From Cornus controversa (Eukaryota > Streptophyta > Magnoliopsida > Cornales > Cornaceae), in the NCBI GenBank assembly GCA_026545225.1, contig CM048845.1, forward strand, positions 81,309,033-81,373,032: DNA of 64,000 bases, given 5' to 3'. Positions 24,006-37,440 of the stretch are shown in pieces (position 1 is the stretch's first letter; every line of letters begins with the position of its first letter). The translations under genes and the position numbers were made by a program. The notes beneath the pieces are model-generated. The model saw only the letters and a program-made list of their open reading frames with translations. It did no database searches and was not told the origin of the DNA.

Positions 24006-25628
24006 TATATATTTATACCGATTGCATTTGTTTTAACATCATTAAGTTTGATTACATTTTCATTCAATAATAATTATAAGTATGGATGCTAAAGTTTGGA
24101 TATTTATTTGCTTATGAAGTAGCGTAGTATTTACGTATTTCCTAGTCCATAGCCCATACAGACCGCTAGTTAGTTGGTCTTTTATCTGATTTGAATTTGT
24201 CAAATAATTCATGTACGACCCAACCTAATATTTTCTTTGTTGAACTCGTAAGTGGATTTCTCTTCCTCTTCCTCATCTCAATCATGTCGTGAATGGTGGA
24301 GAGACATTTTGGAAATATATATATATCTATATATATACACACACAGCATTACAATATATATTTCAATCAAATAACATCATTTTCTGTCATGATGACCATA
24401 GCAAGTCATGTCAAGTGGTTAGTTGGTACTTGGTAGCCATCACACAAACCTTGACTCTATGTAAAGTCGGCAATCTACATCTCCCTTGTGGTCCATGTTT
24501 GAGGATCTAACTTCTATATAATCTATTGTTATATATATAGATATATATATCATCAGTGCAATTTAAGACAAATTATCAAATATGGAGTAACCTCTAATCC
24601 AACAGTATAACATATCTATCCTCAAAGAATTGAGGAAGAGTTCGACTTTCAAGATCTTAGTTTCGACTCTCCGTTAGTCACTTAATTACTCTTGAAATTT
24701 AAAATTTTCAAAACTGGACTTAATTATATTTTTGTAGAAAAAAATGTTTCTAATTTGAATCACAATGCATGCAAATGCTTTACAAAAAGCCAACTTTATG
24801 ATATGAGTAACAGATCTCATTATGAAACCGTAAAGCTAGTCTTTTTTTTATTTTTCATTTGGTGAAAAGAACAGAACCCTAAGCTTCATCTCTTCCTTTG
24901 AGATTTCATCTTCTCGCCACTTTTTTACTTGCTCACTATTTAATTGTTCAAATTAGTCTCATTATCAAACAACTAATGATAATTCAATTCTGATGTCACA
25001 ACGCAACACTTGGACAATATTACAAATATAATATTTTTTAATGATTGCCAAAACTTTTATTTCGTCTAATTATTAATAAATAAATAAAGAGCAGCATAAA
25101 GTTTAAATTTAACTAGTGTGATTTGTCCGTGTTAATGGAGGATTAGAGTTAAAGGAATCCAAGGTTATGAATATTGAATTTTTTTTTTGTCCTACTTATT
25201 AATTAGTATGACAATAAAAGCATAGATAAGCTGACACTGGGGACCAAGAACAGATTTAAAGAGTTAATCACATTTGTACTTTATAGAAGTGTGCAGGACT
25301 AATGTCCCTCAATCATTCAACCAGACTCAAATAAAAATAAAAATAAAATAAAATAAAATGAAATAATATAAAGTCATTGATTCTTCAATAATCCTCCAAT
25401 ATGTTTGTTTTCAAAATATCCTCTCTTAAGAGTCTGTTGGAATTCCAAGATTGTCAACACATGTGGGTGGCCATTTCCTCCTAGAGTCAAAGTTAGGTTT
25501 CAATTCCTTAGACTTGAATTTTCAATTAACAGAATGAATGAATGGTACCCCCATAATAATATAATAATTGCATACACCTACCACTGCTAAAAAGCCACAC
25601 AGGTAATATAATAGGAAGATGCCACTTT
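24006..25628. other. Intergenic, no gene seen
   Basis: AT-rich sequence to the right of the Helitron. Short AT runs at 24310-24345 and 24530-24552. No coding frame with recognisable similarity. A weak tRNA-like A-box at 24415 is discussed under rejected items. Confidence 0.5.
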
Positions 25629-26217
25629 TGGATGCTTTTATGTCATAAATATTTAGATGGTGGAAGTACATAGTCCTAATCAATCACAAATAAATACATC
25701 GATGATTAAGTGTGTCAGTTTTTCGAGTGATATATTTATATGTAATTGATCGGGATTATGTAATTTCGGATCAGCTAATAATTTTTCATTTCATTGTGCA
25801 ATAAAAAGTATAGATAATGTGTCTAACTATTATGTCGTGAATATTCCGAGTGCATTAAAGCATTTTTTTAAAAAATATTCGATGCTTAAAAATGATTCCA
25901 AGATGGGGATTTTTGATGGATGCTTTTATGTCATAAATTTTTAGACGGTGGAACTACATAGTCCCAATCAATCACAAATAAATACAACGATTATTAAGTG
26001 TGTTAGTTTTTCGAGGAATATGTCCATATGTGATTGATCAGGACCATGTAATGTAATCTCGAATCAGCTAATAATTTTTCGTTTCATAACATACATGTGT
26101 AATACAAAGTATAGATAATGTGTCTAACTATTATGTGGTGAATATGCCAGGTGCATTAAAGTATTTTTTCTAAAAATATTTGATGCTTAAAAATGATTCC
26201 AAGATGGGGATTTTTGA
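25629..26217 (+). repeat. Tandem direct duplication, 288-bp period
   Basis: Unit 1 (25629-25916) and unit 2 (25917-26217) both begin tggatgcttttatgtcataa and both end gattccaagatggggatttt. They align throughout, with scattered substitutions and small indels. The function is unknown and no frame is conserved between units. Confidence 0.9.
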
Positions 26218-27543
26218 ATTTGAAGTTGTCAATTTTACAAGCAAATTGAATTTGGAATAGCAATACTTAATGCACGTCTCTTTCCAATGTACCTCCAGTC
26301 TCTGGTATGATGATATTAAAGCATTGGTTTCACTTGAAGCAATATATATAGTTAGGTATGAATGCAGATTGTCCCATTAAGAAAGCTGTAGATCATGTGA
26401 ATTATATATGTGATGTGTTAGATAGTAACTTCTCAAATGAAAATTTTGAAAAATTTAAGATAGAGATTGAAGGGATAGATATATAGATAGATAGATAGAT
26501 AGATGTCTTAATTTGCTAGCTAGCTGTACCCGAGGATGCAATTTAGTGCAGTGATAAGAGATGATATGTCACCATCATCAAAGCACCGTCCTCGTGCCTC
26601 ATTTTGTGCTAAAAAGCACATCACTTAGTGGAGTTTGAGCTGCAACTCAAAACTATATACTACTATATATCAACACTCTATATATAGCAATATGTAGAAG
26701 AAAGCCAATGACATACGTATAGATATTACACTTCCATTACTCGATCTGTGTAGACAAGATATACAATTTACCAGAAATACAAAGTTGAACAGTTCAAAAA
26801 TATTTGGCCTAAAGCCAAGTTTGGAATGCTATTCTTTTTCATAGTTTGAAGTATTAAGAATGCTAGAACTAAGGCCAAATTTGAAATGTTAATCTTGTTC
26901 ATGTCTACTTCATGATTTTACACAATGTTAGAAGAGTTCTTCGCCTAAGGCCAAGTTTGAAGTGTTAATCTTTTCATGCCTACTTCATGATTTTACATAA
27001 AGTTGATGGTTAAAAAGCTGGTGTTAACGATTAGGATAAGAGAGATGTGTTAAATAAACAAATGAATAGTTATATACAATTTTAAATGTCCCACACTCCT
27101 CTCAACTACTCAGACCCGTGGTAGTTGTAGTTGTATAGGCCTCGTTGAACTTCGTTTCTGTAAATGCTCTGAGCGTATCGTTGGATCTTTTTGCAACTCA
27201 GATCAAAACAAAATTCGTGACCAAACACTTCAAATTCAGTTATTATTTTTGTTTCCATCTTTTGTTTTTTTACTGGCGAAATGTCAACTGATCTGATCAT
27301 ATGGTAATAGTTGACTACTCCAGTGTACGTACTATGTGCATGTGTTTGTAACTTAAAAGTCGTACTTTCTACACTTTTTCCTTTGACAAATACGTACCGT
27401 CTACTTCTCTCTTGTAAATAACAAGACTCAGACAGCAAATCAAAACCCAGTTCATACATGAAGAGAGTGTCTTTAGAGAGAGTTTGGAGTTTCAGAATTT
27501 AGAGAGAGAGGCTCTGTTAGAGTGTTTTGATCCAGAACCCGAA
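26218..27543. other. Region upstream of the LRR kinase
   Basis: A GATA-type microsatellite lies at about 26479-26505. From 26806 to 27003 there are three degenerate copies of a block of about 65 bp built on 'ctaaggccaagtttgaa' and 'tacttcatgattttaca'. The last few hundred bases presumably include promoter and 5' UTR of the kinase; agagagaga-rich leader sequence runs up to the ATG. No TATA box could be assigned with confidence. Confidence 0.5.
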
Positions 27544-30500
27544 ATGACTTGCTCTGATTCTCTCCTCACCTCTGTTTTTCTTCTTTCACTTTGCTGTCTA
27601 CAAACAGTTTGTGGAAATGCAGAGCTGAGAGCTCTGATGGAGATAAAGTCTTCTCTAGACCCAGAAAACAAGTACCTCACTTCATGGACCAGTGACGGTG
27701 ACCCATGTAGTGGCTCATTCGAGGGCGTTGCTTGCAACGAGCATCGTAAAGTGGCCAACATTTCATTACAAAACAAGAAGCTTTCCGGCAAGGTACCGCC
27801 GGCGGTTGCTGGACTGCGGTGCTTGTCAGGTCTTTACTTGCATTACAATTCTCTGTCTGGAGAAATACCCAAAGAAATATCAAATCTCACTGAATTGTCT
27901 GATCTCTATCTTGACGTGAATCACCTCTCTGGGACAATACCTCCTGAGATTGGAAAGATGGCTAGTCTTCAAGGTTAGTTTATGATTTGTGTTAAATATG
28001 TAGTTAAAAGGCTGTTTTTCTTATTTGTTCTTTCACTTAGCAATGTTGGGTGGGTTGTGAGGTTTTTCTGGAACTGGCTGAACTGAAAATTCTATGATTA
28101 TTTTCAATTTACTCAGTTGGGTTCTCTTGATTTGAGCGAAGGATTGCAGTCAGCTAAAGACCTGAAATTGGTTCAAACAAGTTTGAATTTTGATTGCAAA
28201 TTGTTGGGTTTCCTTTGGTATGGGCAAATTGATTTCTAAATAATTAAATGGAAAGAAAGAGAATTTTCATCTTGCTTTGAAATTGGTAGTTTTACTCGCT
28301 TTGGACAAATGCATTTTCATTAGCTATAAATGTCTGAATTTAATAGAGATATTGTTTGATTTTTTCTGTATATATGAGTATTTATTTTCTGAATTAGCTG
28401 AACTGGGCAAATCTGGGTTCTTTCTCCAATTTAACATGTAACTCAGTGAAAGCGAAATGTTATCATACTCCAATTTTTAGGTTTTTAAATCTGCTTATGT
28501 GGATATATATTTGTGTTTTGCAGTTCTGCAGCTATGTTGTAACCAGTTGACAGGAGGAATACCTACAAGTATGGGTTCCTTAAAGAAGCTAAGTGTTCTC
28601 GCTTTGCAAAATAATAGATTAAATGGTCCTATACCAGCGAGCTTAGGGAATCTGGTGATGTTGAAAAGGCTTGATTTGAGCTTTAATCAGCTATCTGGTC
28701 CAGTTCCTGTAAGATTAGCTAATGTTACACAACTGGAAGTTCTAGATGTTAGAAACAATTCCCTCTCTGGAGTTGTCCCTCCTGGTAAGTTGGTTTCTTC
28801 CATCCTTGCTTCTATCGATCAAACTGACCTCTTTACAACATACTTTTTCTTCTTTTTTCTTTTTCCTTTGTACTTCTCATTTGGATGTATATTAGAACTG
28901 ATTGTAAGTTTTTAATGAATAAACATGAAGCTTTGAAGAGATTGAATGGAGGATTCCGGAGTGAAAATAATCCAGGTTTATGTGGTGTTGGGTTTTCTTC
29001 CTTGAGAGTTTGCACTCCTTGGGATGATGTAACCGCCAACAATGTTGAACCCTTCACCCCTGTGCCAAACAATACTGCCCCAGAAAGTATCCCCGAACCT
29101 GCTAATTTCCACAAACATTGCAACCAAAGCCATTGCTCAGATTCATCAAAGTTCTCACAAGTCGCCATTGTTGCTGGGGTTATAATACTCACTATCACAT
29201 TGATGGTTGTTGGGTTCCTAGTTTTTATTTTCTACCGAAGAGGGAAACAGAAGATCGGAAGCACGTTTGATACTTCTGACGGTGGGCTTAGCACTGATCA
29301 AGCCAAGGAAATCTACATGAAAAGTGCCTCTCCACTGGTGAGTCTTGATTATTGTAATGGATGCAGTCCATTAGCTGGTGGTCAAAACAGTAATGCAGAC
29401 TCTCAGGAGTTTCTGCAGGGCTTTAAGTTCAATTTGGAAGATGTTGAATCAGCAACTCAGTACTTCTCAGGGGTAAATTTGTTGGGGAAGAGTAATTTCT
29501 CTGCTGTATACAAAGGGATTCTAAAAGATGGTTCTATTGTAGCTATTAGGAGCATTACTAAAACCTGTTGTAAGTCAGACGAAACTGAGTTCATGAAAGG
29601 GTTGAAATTATTAACTTCTCTTAAACATGAAAACCTTGTTAGGCTGAGAGGATTTTGCTGTTCGAAAGCCAGGGGAGAGTGTTTTCTTATCTATGATTTT
29701 GCTCCTAAAGGAAACTTGTCGCAGTACCTTGATGTGGAAGGTGGAAGCAGTCATGTTCTTGACTGGTGCACAAGGGTTTCTATTATCAGTGGCATTGCAA
29801 GAGGTTGGTTTTACCCTACTATCATTCTTCATAATTTTCCTTTTTTTCTTTTTTATTCTTTTCTTCAAATTTTTGCCTCAACATTTCACCATGTCAGCAT
29901 GCCGGCAGATGTAATAGATCAATATTCGTCTATATATGCTTATGCATGGAGAGGTGGTGAAATTTGCTTTACTCATATGTGCAGCTGGTTTTTCTAATAT
30001 ATTGACCCTCTAATTACGAATAAAGAAAGGAATTTAAAAGTTTATAGACCAGGATAATTGTTTTATATTATATTTTGTATTTCGCTTGCCTAAAATAAAA
30101 TTAAAATCCTAAGCAGACCATTACTTTCACAAGGGACTAACTTTCTAGAAGAACATGTATATCCAGTTTGAGGTTTAAACCTGTCAATCTTGTTCTTCTG
30201 AGCTAGAGATGATTATTTTTATTATTTTCAGACTTGTTCCAATATGATGAAGTTTTAAGGTATACGGCTGAATCGGCCCAAATATGCTCATTTGTAGCCA
30301 GTCATTCACACACACACACACACTTGCACAGATGCAGAACAGAGAAGGTAGTGTGAAAACGAAAATGAAAACAAGAAGAGTAAAATAGCTAGCTGAGCTA
30401 GTGTAATGTCAAAGGAATACTGCAATGAAATTAAAATTTTCTATATATGTGAAGAATTCCTTTTTTCCATGGACATATCATACTCCTACTCTCCTATTGA

Positions 30501-31728
30501 TGTAACTATATCATTAACTCATGCTTCACTAGTTTATTTATGTATTATATTTCTATATATTTCCTCTTTGGAATACTTAATCATACCTTGGCTAAAGAAT
30601 ACTTATTTTTGCCCCTTTTCTTTGGGAGTGTCATGTAACATGGAATTTGAATTGCTCAATTGTGTTTTCTTTTTTCCTTTCTAGCAATTTTCATTTAAAT
30701 CCCTATCATGAATGAAGCATTGCAGGGACCGGCAACATCATCCCATTGAAATATGAACCAGTACGTTCCGAGTCTAAAACTGACTTAATACCATCTAACT
30801 CATGGTGATAGTTTGCTGTTCGAATGGGGTGATCACGAATTAGTACAAATGGGCGTTTCTTTTTCTTTTTCTTTTTCAGATGATTTTCAGATGTGCCCTT
30901 TCATATCTTATTCCATTCATTCACATTGTTCTTTCTAACCCTTGGAAACTGAGTGAGTTCAGTTTACTATATAATCAAGTGAAGGTGCTATACACTAGAG
31001 TCTAGAGTCGGGAAACATTTTATGATCTCGTGTTGGCTTCACGACCTAGACAATTTCTAATTTGTAATTCTCATATCTACTAGTTTGCTGCTCTTTCATA
31101 TGGTTAGGGTATTTGTTGTTTGTATTTGCCTTGGAGCCAAGCTGCTTGTTGCCTTCTAAGGCTTGCTTGTACAGTTTTTCTCCTTTTTATATACAATCTT
31201 ACCTTATCTAAACACAGCAGTGATAATTGTGGTTCTTTTCAACCAGGTATTGGTTATTTACACAGCAGTGAATCAAGCAAACCTGGACTAGTTCATCGAA
31301 ACATATCTGTGGAGAAAGTCCTTATCGACCAGCGATTTAACCCATTAATTTTGGATTCTGGTCTTCTCCATCTCCTTGCTGATGACGTGGTCTTCTCAGC
31401 TCTCAAGTTCAGCGCTGCCTTGGGATATATGGCTCCTGAATACATTACCACTGGGCGTTTTACAGAGAAGAGTGATGTATATGCATTTGGAGTAATCATT
31501 CTCCAGATGCTCTCTGGCAACCGAATACTCAGTAGCTCAACGCGACTGGCTGCTGAATCTTGCAGATTCGAAGATTTTATCGACATAAATCTCAATGGAA
31601 AATTCTCTGAATACGAGGCAGCTAAGCTGGTAGAAATTGCGCTGCTTTGCACCCGTGAGCTTCCAGATTACAGGCCAACTATGGAAGTAGTGATTGAAGA
31701 ACTGCGCAAGTGTGGTCCTACTTCATGA
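27544..31728 (+). CDS. LRR receptor-like protein kinase, atypical (pseudokinase)
   Basis: Four exons: 27544-27973, 28524-28784, 28931-29803, 31247-31728; 2046 nt, 681 aa. The acceptor of exon 3 (aacatgaag) has a weak pyrimidine tract but is the only one that keeps the frame. Order of parts: signal peptide (1 to about 24), LRRNT with a Cys pair (about 27-66), six to seven LRRs (about 68-233), NPGLCG cap, acidic/Pro-rich spacer, single membrane helix (about 308-331, then YRRGK), kinase domain (about 410-675). Catalytic positions are changed: the VAIK lysine is R437 (VAIR); the HRD loop is H538-R539-N540 with S542 and K545 in place of K and N; DFG is D558-S559-G560. APE (584-586) is kept. It probably signals by scaffolding rather than phosphotransfer. 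It resembles the Arabidopsis At4g22730/At5g51560 type, from memory; the ligand is unknown. Confidence 0.93.
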
Positions 31729-32815
31729 AGGCCATGCATCTAGTCTTCCAACTTGAGCACTGCCAAAGATGATGAACTAGGAAATAACAACCCCCCTCCG
31801 GCCCTCTCCAAACCCAAATAGCCTTGTATATGCTGTCCCCTTTTGCAGAGGATTGCATTTACTCGGAGTGTACATATATGTTGGTTCTGTAGATTGAAGG
31901 CAAGAAAAGGGTATCCTATAGAGTTCATGGGAAATTAAATCCCCATATTGTTGTTGCTCGTGTACTTGTTAATCTGAACTCCTGTAAGAAGCTTGGACAA
32001 TCATTGTGACTATTAAAAAGCTCCAAAGAGTGGGAAAAGGGTTGTAACTGTTACGGCTGTATGTTTTTCAGTAAATGTAGTTTCTGATCCTCTCTCTCTC
32101 TCTTTTTCAATGAGAAGTCTACATATATATCGTATTCTCTACTATATAAGGGGAACCATTGCTTGATTCAAATATAATTTGAATACAAACTTAAGAGCAG
32201 CCACTTCGTATAATTAAGCCTAAGGTTCGGTCCGAACTCACTCCATTCCAACCACAAACTTAGAACACCCGAGTGCGGGTCACCTTAGTCGTTTGCAGAA
32301 GTAACTCTGGACATTTTCCTGATAACAATCTATTGGCATTGCAGCATTACTCCAACAAATCAAGGGCCCATTCCACACATTCAGCTATTGCTTAATATAC
32401 AGCACTTCTTTCCAGTCGGCCATTCGGGTTCTTAAAAATTGGAAGGCCCCCAAACACCGAGCCACGGTGAATGCCCAAAATGATCTTCGATGATGGATGA
32501 TTTGACAATAATAGCTGTAGTTTCGATAGAAAAAGCACATAACTTATCCGCATATCATTCAACCCATACTACAGCACCCATCTAAAGTTCGACCATTGGT
32601 TTAAAAGAATTCATATAATGCATTGCACTGCTTAAAACGAATATAAATCTACAACAGCATGAATCGTCTTTCAAAAGAACTTCTTGTATTTATTTTTTTA
32701 ATGTAAGATAAGTAAGCTCTAGAGTTTTTAACCTTTTGTGTGCATGAGGGCTGGGTCTTGCGTGACCCTGAAAGTTCATGAGCGCTAGCATCTGTCCTAT
32801 ACATGAAAACATTTT
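31729..32815. other. Intergenic between convergent genes
   Basis: Contains the 3' UTR of the LRR kinase on the left and that of the IBA57 gene on the right. A TC microsatellite lies at about 32089-32105. No further gene seen. Confidence 0.5.
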
Positions 32816-35800
32816 CTAAGCAGCTGCACTGTGCTGTTGATGCTCTATAAACCACTCGGCAGGCCACCATTCTGGCCTAATGGCTTCGACCTTTACATCT
32901 TCCAGTCCTAGTATGGTCAAGGTACCTAACCCTTTAAAGGCTTCCTCCAACCTCAGAACACCCATACCTCGACTTCCCAGTGCAGTAGTCAAGACCCCAG
33001 CCCTCTTGCCTGATGCAGCATCAACTACATCTGATCCCGGAGCAACTTTCTGCTCCACATCTGAATGAGCAAAAACATAGAGTGTTACATTGCCTAAAAT
33101 TAATATTATTGAAGCCAAAATGGAAGGAATTCTTTTACAGTTTTACCTGTTCCACTATCATTAAGGAACTTCAGAGGCAGCAGACGTTTTCGAATGACTC
33201 CCCTGTGATGAGTACGAGCGATGAGTTCTTGGCCCACATAGCAACCTTTGTCAAAGCTTATAGCATTTATACCCGCAAGATTATATTCAAGTGGAATAGC
33301 TTCACCTGAACAGAATAGTTACAAATTCAAATCAGAAGTAACTTTGAAGATTTAAATCATAGAAAGTAAATTAATTTCACTGCCAAGGAACTAGGCCGCC
33401 TGTTCCACATCTGGTGAATCTTATAAAAATAATAGAGTTCCAACATTAGCAGAAATAATTTGAAAAACAAAAAAACAAAAAAGAGACCTCATAGTCACTG
33501 CATGCAAATAGATAAGACTCAAAATGTAAAGAGAAGATTGAGAAATAAATTCTCTCCAACAGATTCCTTAAATATGGGTATAAAGAGCATTGCAGTTTAT
33601 AGAATGAACTTCTGCATGACAAACAAATATAAAGGAGTATGGAAGAGAATAAGAACGTACAAGATTAAGAAGAAATAAAGCTGTACCTTTTGGGATCTCA
33701 GTTGACCCTTCTGCAACCCCCTTTATTATTCGCCAGAGAAGGTAATTTTGTTCATCTGTTTCCTTGTCAGCCTCAACCAAAGGTGCTGCAACAGACACCA
33801 AGAAGGTTCATAATGTGAAACATGATGTGCTTGATAGCTACTAATCAAGGCTACTAAACAGCATGCCAATAATAACATGCACAAATTTTAGAATGAATGA
33901 AGGCTACAAACTCACGAGTTGTATTAGATGGAAAAATTCCCCTAAATCCAAGGCAATCCAATCTCGGGTCTTTATACCATTGCCATCCAAAATTATTTCC
34001 TCGTGAAGCTGATACGCCAGAACGATCAACAGCACCTCCCCAACCAACAGCAGCAGCTTCTGGTTCTTCTGAAGATGATGACCTTTCTGAAAGGTTCCCA
34101 CCAAACCGTTGCCAACAAGAGAATTTTTCTGCCACATTCTCAATATCGACCTTGGACCTCAACCGGTATCTATGACAGCATGACACACAAAGTTCCATCA
34201 GAAAATAATAACAGAAATTGATATTTGAAAGAGAATCAATTTTATTCCAAACAAATTTGATGTAGGCTTCACCATTTCAAAGCAAAAATGTGTTGAACAA
34301 ATGAAGTCATAAAAATGGGGAACACATCACATTTATCAAAAAGGCTAGGCAAGCCTCAGGTGATGTCTAACTAGCTGTGCATGTAGTTGCTTTAACACAT
34401 CATATATAAAATGGCATAAACATTATGTGCTGCATTACTGTTGTTGTACATATTCACGACGTTCATGTGATGGAAGTAACGAAAAAAACTTTTATAAGAA
34501 AAAAAAAGAAAGTATTTGAATAAGTGCAAGGAAACAAGATTTTTGGCTTGGGAATGTTTTAACAGGTAATATCTTTACCATTCACTTTTACTCCTGGTGT
34601 TACCAAACAGTTGTTACAACATCTTCCATGTACATCAAGGCATGAGCACACACGCACATGCACATACTCGCACACAGAATTTTCTTCTTCTTGAATCAGG
34701 GCTTGAATAGAAAGCTTCATAATTCCCCAGCTAATATTCTACTTCTAGCGTGAACTTCTCAATAACAAAATTACTTAGTTTGTTTTGAAAAAAAAATCCC
34801 GAAAAAGTTTACTATTTGTGTTGTGTAATCATTGTAACTACCAGAATCCTCTGGATTACCACTAAATACAAGGTAGCTCAAGCACGGAGACAAAACACAA
34901 GAGCACCTTGTAGGTATATGGAATCCTGTGTCCTAGTAAGTGCTGCTGGAAGAGTTTTTTTAATATCAAAATAGCACCATTGAAATTAAGAAGCCGAAGA
35001 GGAAAAGTCCTCCTGTAATATATGTAAGAGCCACGATGACCAAACTTGCCACTGCAAGTCTCCCTCCTCATGGGCAAGAGCCCACTTGCAAATAGCATAA
35101 GCAATTTGATTAGAAGATCTAGGAGACCACTGAAGCTTAAAGCCCAAATGTCCCTGCAACAATCACTTCATATCTTGAATAATGACCATAGACAGAGGAT
35201 CATAAGGTCTTAAAGATACCACTGTTTGACAGTCAGTCACCACATCAATATGAACTTAAACATAGCCTCATTGATCCAATAGCTCAAACCTTCTCTCACC
35301 ACCAGTGCTTCAGCCACCTTTGCACTAATCACTCCATTAAGAAACGCTGATTCTAACTTCACCGCAAATCCTTCATGATTTTGAAGCACAAAGCCACCAA
35401 CCCATCCCAAAAATAAAATAAAAAAGCATTCCAAGATCTTATTAAATGCAGCATCTATGTTCAGTTTAAATCTGCTGCTGGAAGAGTTTAGGCTGATCAA
35501 TTTATGTTAAGAACTTATCTGATACAACTTTTATCTTTAAGATTAGCAGATCGCCTTCCCTGAGGATTCTCAAACCTTCAAAAAGGGGAGGGAGGAGGGG
35601 AGAGAGAACCTGAACCTACTTTTCTACTTCACATATCAAAAGTGAACTATGCTACTCTTACCAATATGGTAGAAGCAACCATATCATAATTGAGCCTCAA
35701 ATTAGCCAAATTCCAAACTAAACAAAATTTTCTTCAGCCTCATTTCTTCCAAATCAGTTGAAAAGATAAGGAATAACAGGAATCATAAACAGAAATTTTC

Positions 35801-36810
35801 TATCCACCCTTCATTTCCTTTCTTGCATCCCCCTTGACAATCAAATGGAGCAATTGGTTGGGTAAAATGTGGCTAAGCAAAGCTCTCACCATAAGTGCAA
35901 AAAAAAGAGCACAAACCTTCAGAACACAACACCCTTCTTAGAAACAAAGCAACCAAAGTGGGCAAAGATCGGAATTTCATCACAATTACCCATCTCTCAC
36001 TGGTTTGTTCACAGTAGTTGAACCTACATAAACTCCATAACAATCTACAAAAAACTAAAACTATCCTAATTGTATTGTCAGCTCCCCGACTACATTCATT
36101 GGGGGGAAATAAGAAAAAATATGAGAACCCTTGTGATGTAAACACTACACATACACACGTCTCGACTTGGATCACTACAGTTTTAAACTTAAAAATCACT
36201 TAATAAAAATCGAGGGAAGTTCCACACTTCAGAGGCTTGACTAAGCACTAGTTATATATCTACATTCAAAATAATCAAATATAGAGAGTATATATACACA
36301 AACACACACAGGGAGACATTTATATAAACACTATATACCCAAAGACAGAGCTTACTTCTTTAATGTTTCCAAGAGCTCATCCAATACAGAAGCATCCACA
36401 TCAGCAAGCAGCTCCAATTCACTCGGGTTCGGTCCGGGACCAGACCCAAATCTGTCAAGCATCTCATCAGGCCCAGGTGGTCTGTATATGAACATATCAT
36501 AAAGAAACCTACCCTGAGGCGTCAACATTGCGGCGTACATCGGCGGAATCGACCCGAAGGGCACGTTCGGCGTCACCAGAGTCGAGGGCTTGTCACCGAC
36601 GGGTTCACCCAACTTCCGTACATCGTTGGTCAACAGACCCTGAAGGAATTTGACGGTGTCTGGGCCTCGGAACCGAACCACGGCTCGAGTCTTGAGGAGA
36701 GACGCCATTGGACCAACATTGTCGAGATGGGTTTGTTGAGTAGAAAAGTGTTTTGAGGTCGTGCGATGAAGGAATTTGGGGAATTGGTGAAAGGGTTTGA
36801 AACGGTGCAT
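32816..36810 (-). CDS. IBA57: IBA57-type folate-binding Fe-S cluster assembly factor
   Basis: Five exons: 36356-36810, 33916-34169, 33687-33785, 33147-33305, 32816-33060; 1212 nt, 403 aa. The signature K-G-C-Y-V-G-Q-E is present (about 289-296, exon 4), followed by the T-H-H-R-G segment, both diagnostic of the YgfZ/IBA57 (COG0354, GcvT-like) family. [18 protein letters not shown] near residue 50 is the typical N-terminal family segment. In this family the protein helps ISCA proteins build 4Fe-4S clusters, using tetrahydrofolate. The first about 35 residues ([10 protein letters not shown], then K/R/S/T-rich with no acidic residue) look like a mitochondrial presequence, so the ATG at 36810 is preferred over the internal ATG at the MASLL segment. 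Intron 1 is 2186 bp and holds a LINE insertion. Its nearest neighbour, the LRR kinase, is convergent and functionally unrelated. Confidence 0.93.
34941..35489 (-). mobile_element. 5'-truncated LINE in IBA57 intron 1, 17-bp target duplication
   Basis: The direct repeat tgctgctggaagagttt is exact at 34941-34957 and 35473-35489. The insert (about 34958-35472) reads on the minus strand as an RNase H domain: FKLNIDAAF at its very start, [33 protein letters not shown], then after a frameshift [17 protein letters not shown] and, later, a degenerate [11 protein letters not shown] short A-tail is seen as T's at 34955-34961 on the plus strand. It has the same sense as the host gene, and its stops are spliced out with the intron. 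Confidence 0.85.
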
Positions 36811-37440
36811 GCTGGGTTTGTTTTGTTTGGTCTGTGAGCTTGAGATTGAAGACGAAGCTGTGGAACAGAGGATGGGGAGAGAGGGGGTGGCTACGGTGGC
36901 GGTGCGAGAGGGTGGGTTGTTGACAAGTGTACTTGGGGGGTGTTTCTGGGTTTTTGCCACGTGTGTTGTGTTTGTGAAGCTGTTGAATTGAAAGGAGCTT
37001 GGTATGTGTTCGATGAAATTTCCGAATGAACCGTGTGGGAAATCTCAAATGCAAGTGACGGCGTCTCGAAATGGCTACCTGCCCTCGAACTAAGACAAAA
37101 TTGCCTATTATTGCATTCTTTCGTTTTATTATTTTCTTTTGCGTATGTGTGTAACGCATTCTTATTAATCTAAAACTACCTAATAATCATTCTTTCACTG
37201 CTGTTGATTCAAATTATTCTTTGGTTTCACTTTCTAATTTAATTAATTGATCAAATAGGAACACAAATGAAACTCAATTGATATTTGAAGATGATCATCA
37301 TTTTGCTCTTTATTATGTTATCTTTCAGCCTTCATATCATAAGTATTTTTATTTTAAAATTGTTTGTTAGAAAATATATATATATATATAAACAATAGAT
37401 GTTGACGTAATAGAAGGGAATAGTTATCAGAGTAGTCTAC
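36811..37440. other. IBA57 5' region and intergenic
   Basis: 36811-37150 is comparatively GC-rich and probably holds the IBA57 5' UTR and core promoter. Beyond 37150 the sequence is AT-rich. No other gene seen. Confidence 0.45.

Noticed and set aside
24410..24500. A-box-like agtggttagttggtac
   Set aside because: No clover-leaf can be drawn; likely chance.
27106..27459. 117-codon minus-strand frame starting with ATG, just upstream of the LRR kinase
   Set aside because: No recognisable domain, composition typical of random frame, and it overlaps the likely promoter and leader of the kinase. A divergent gene cannot be excluded but nothing supports it.
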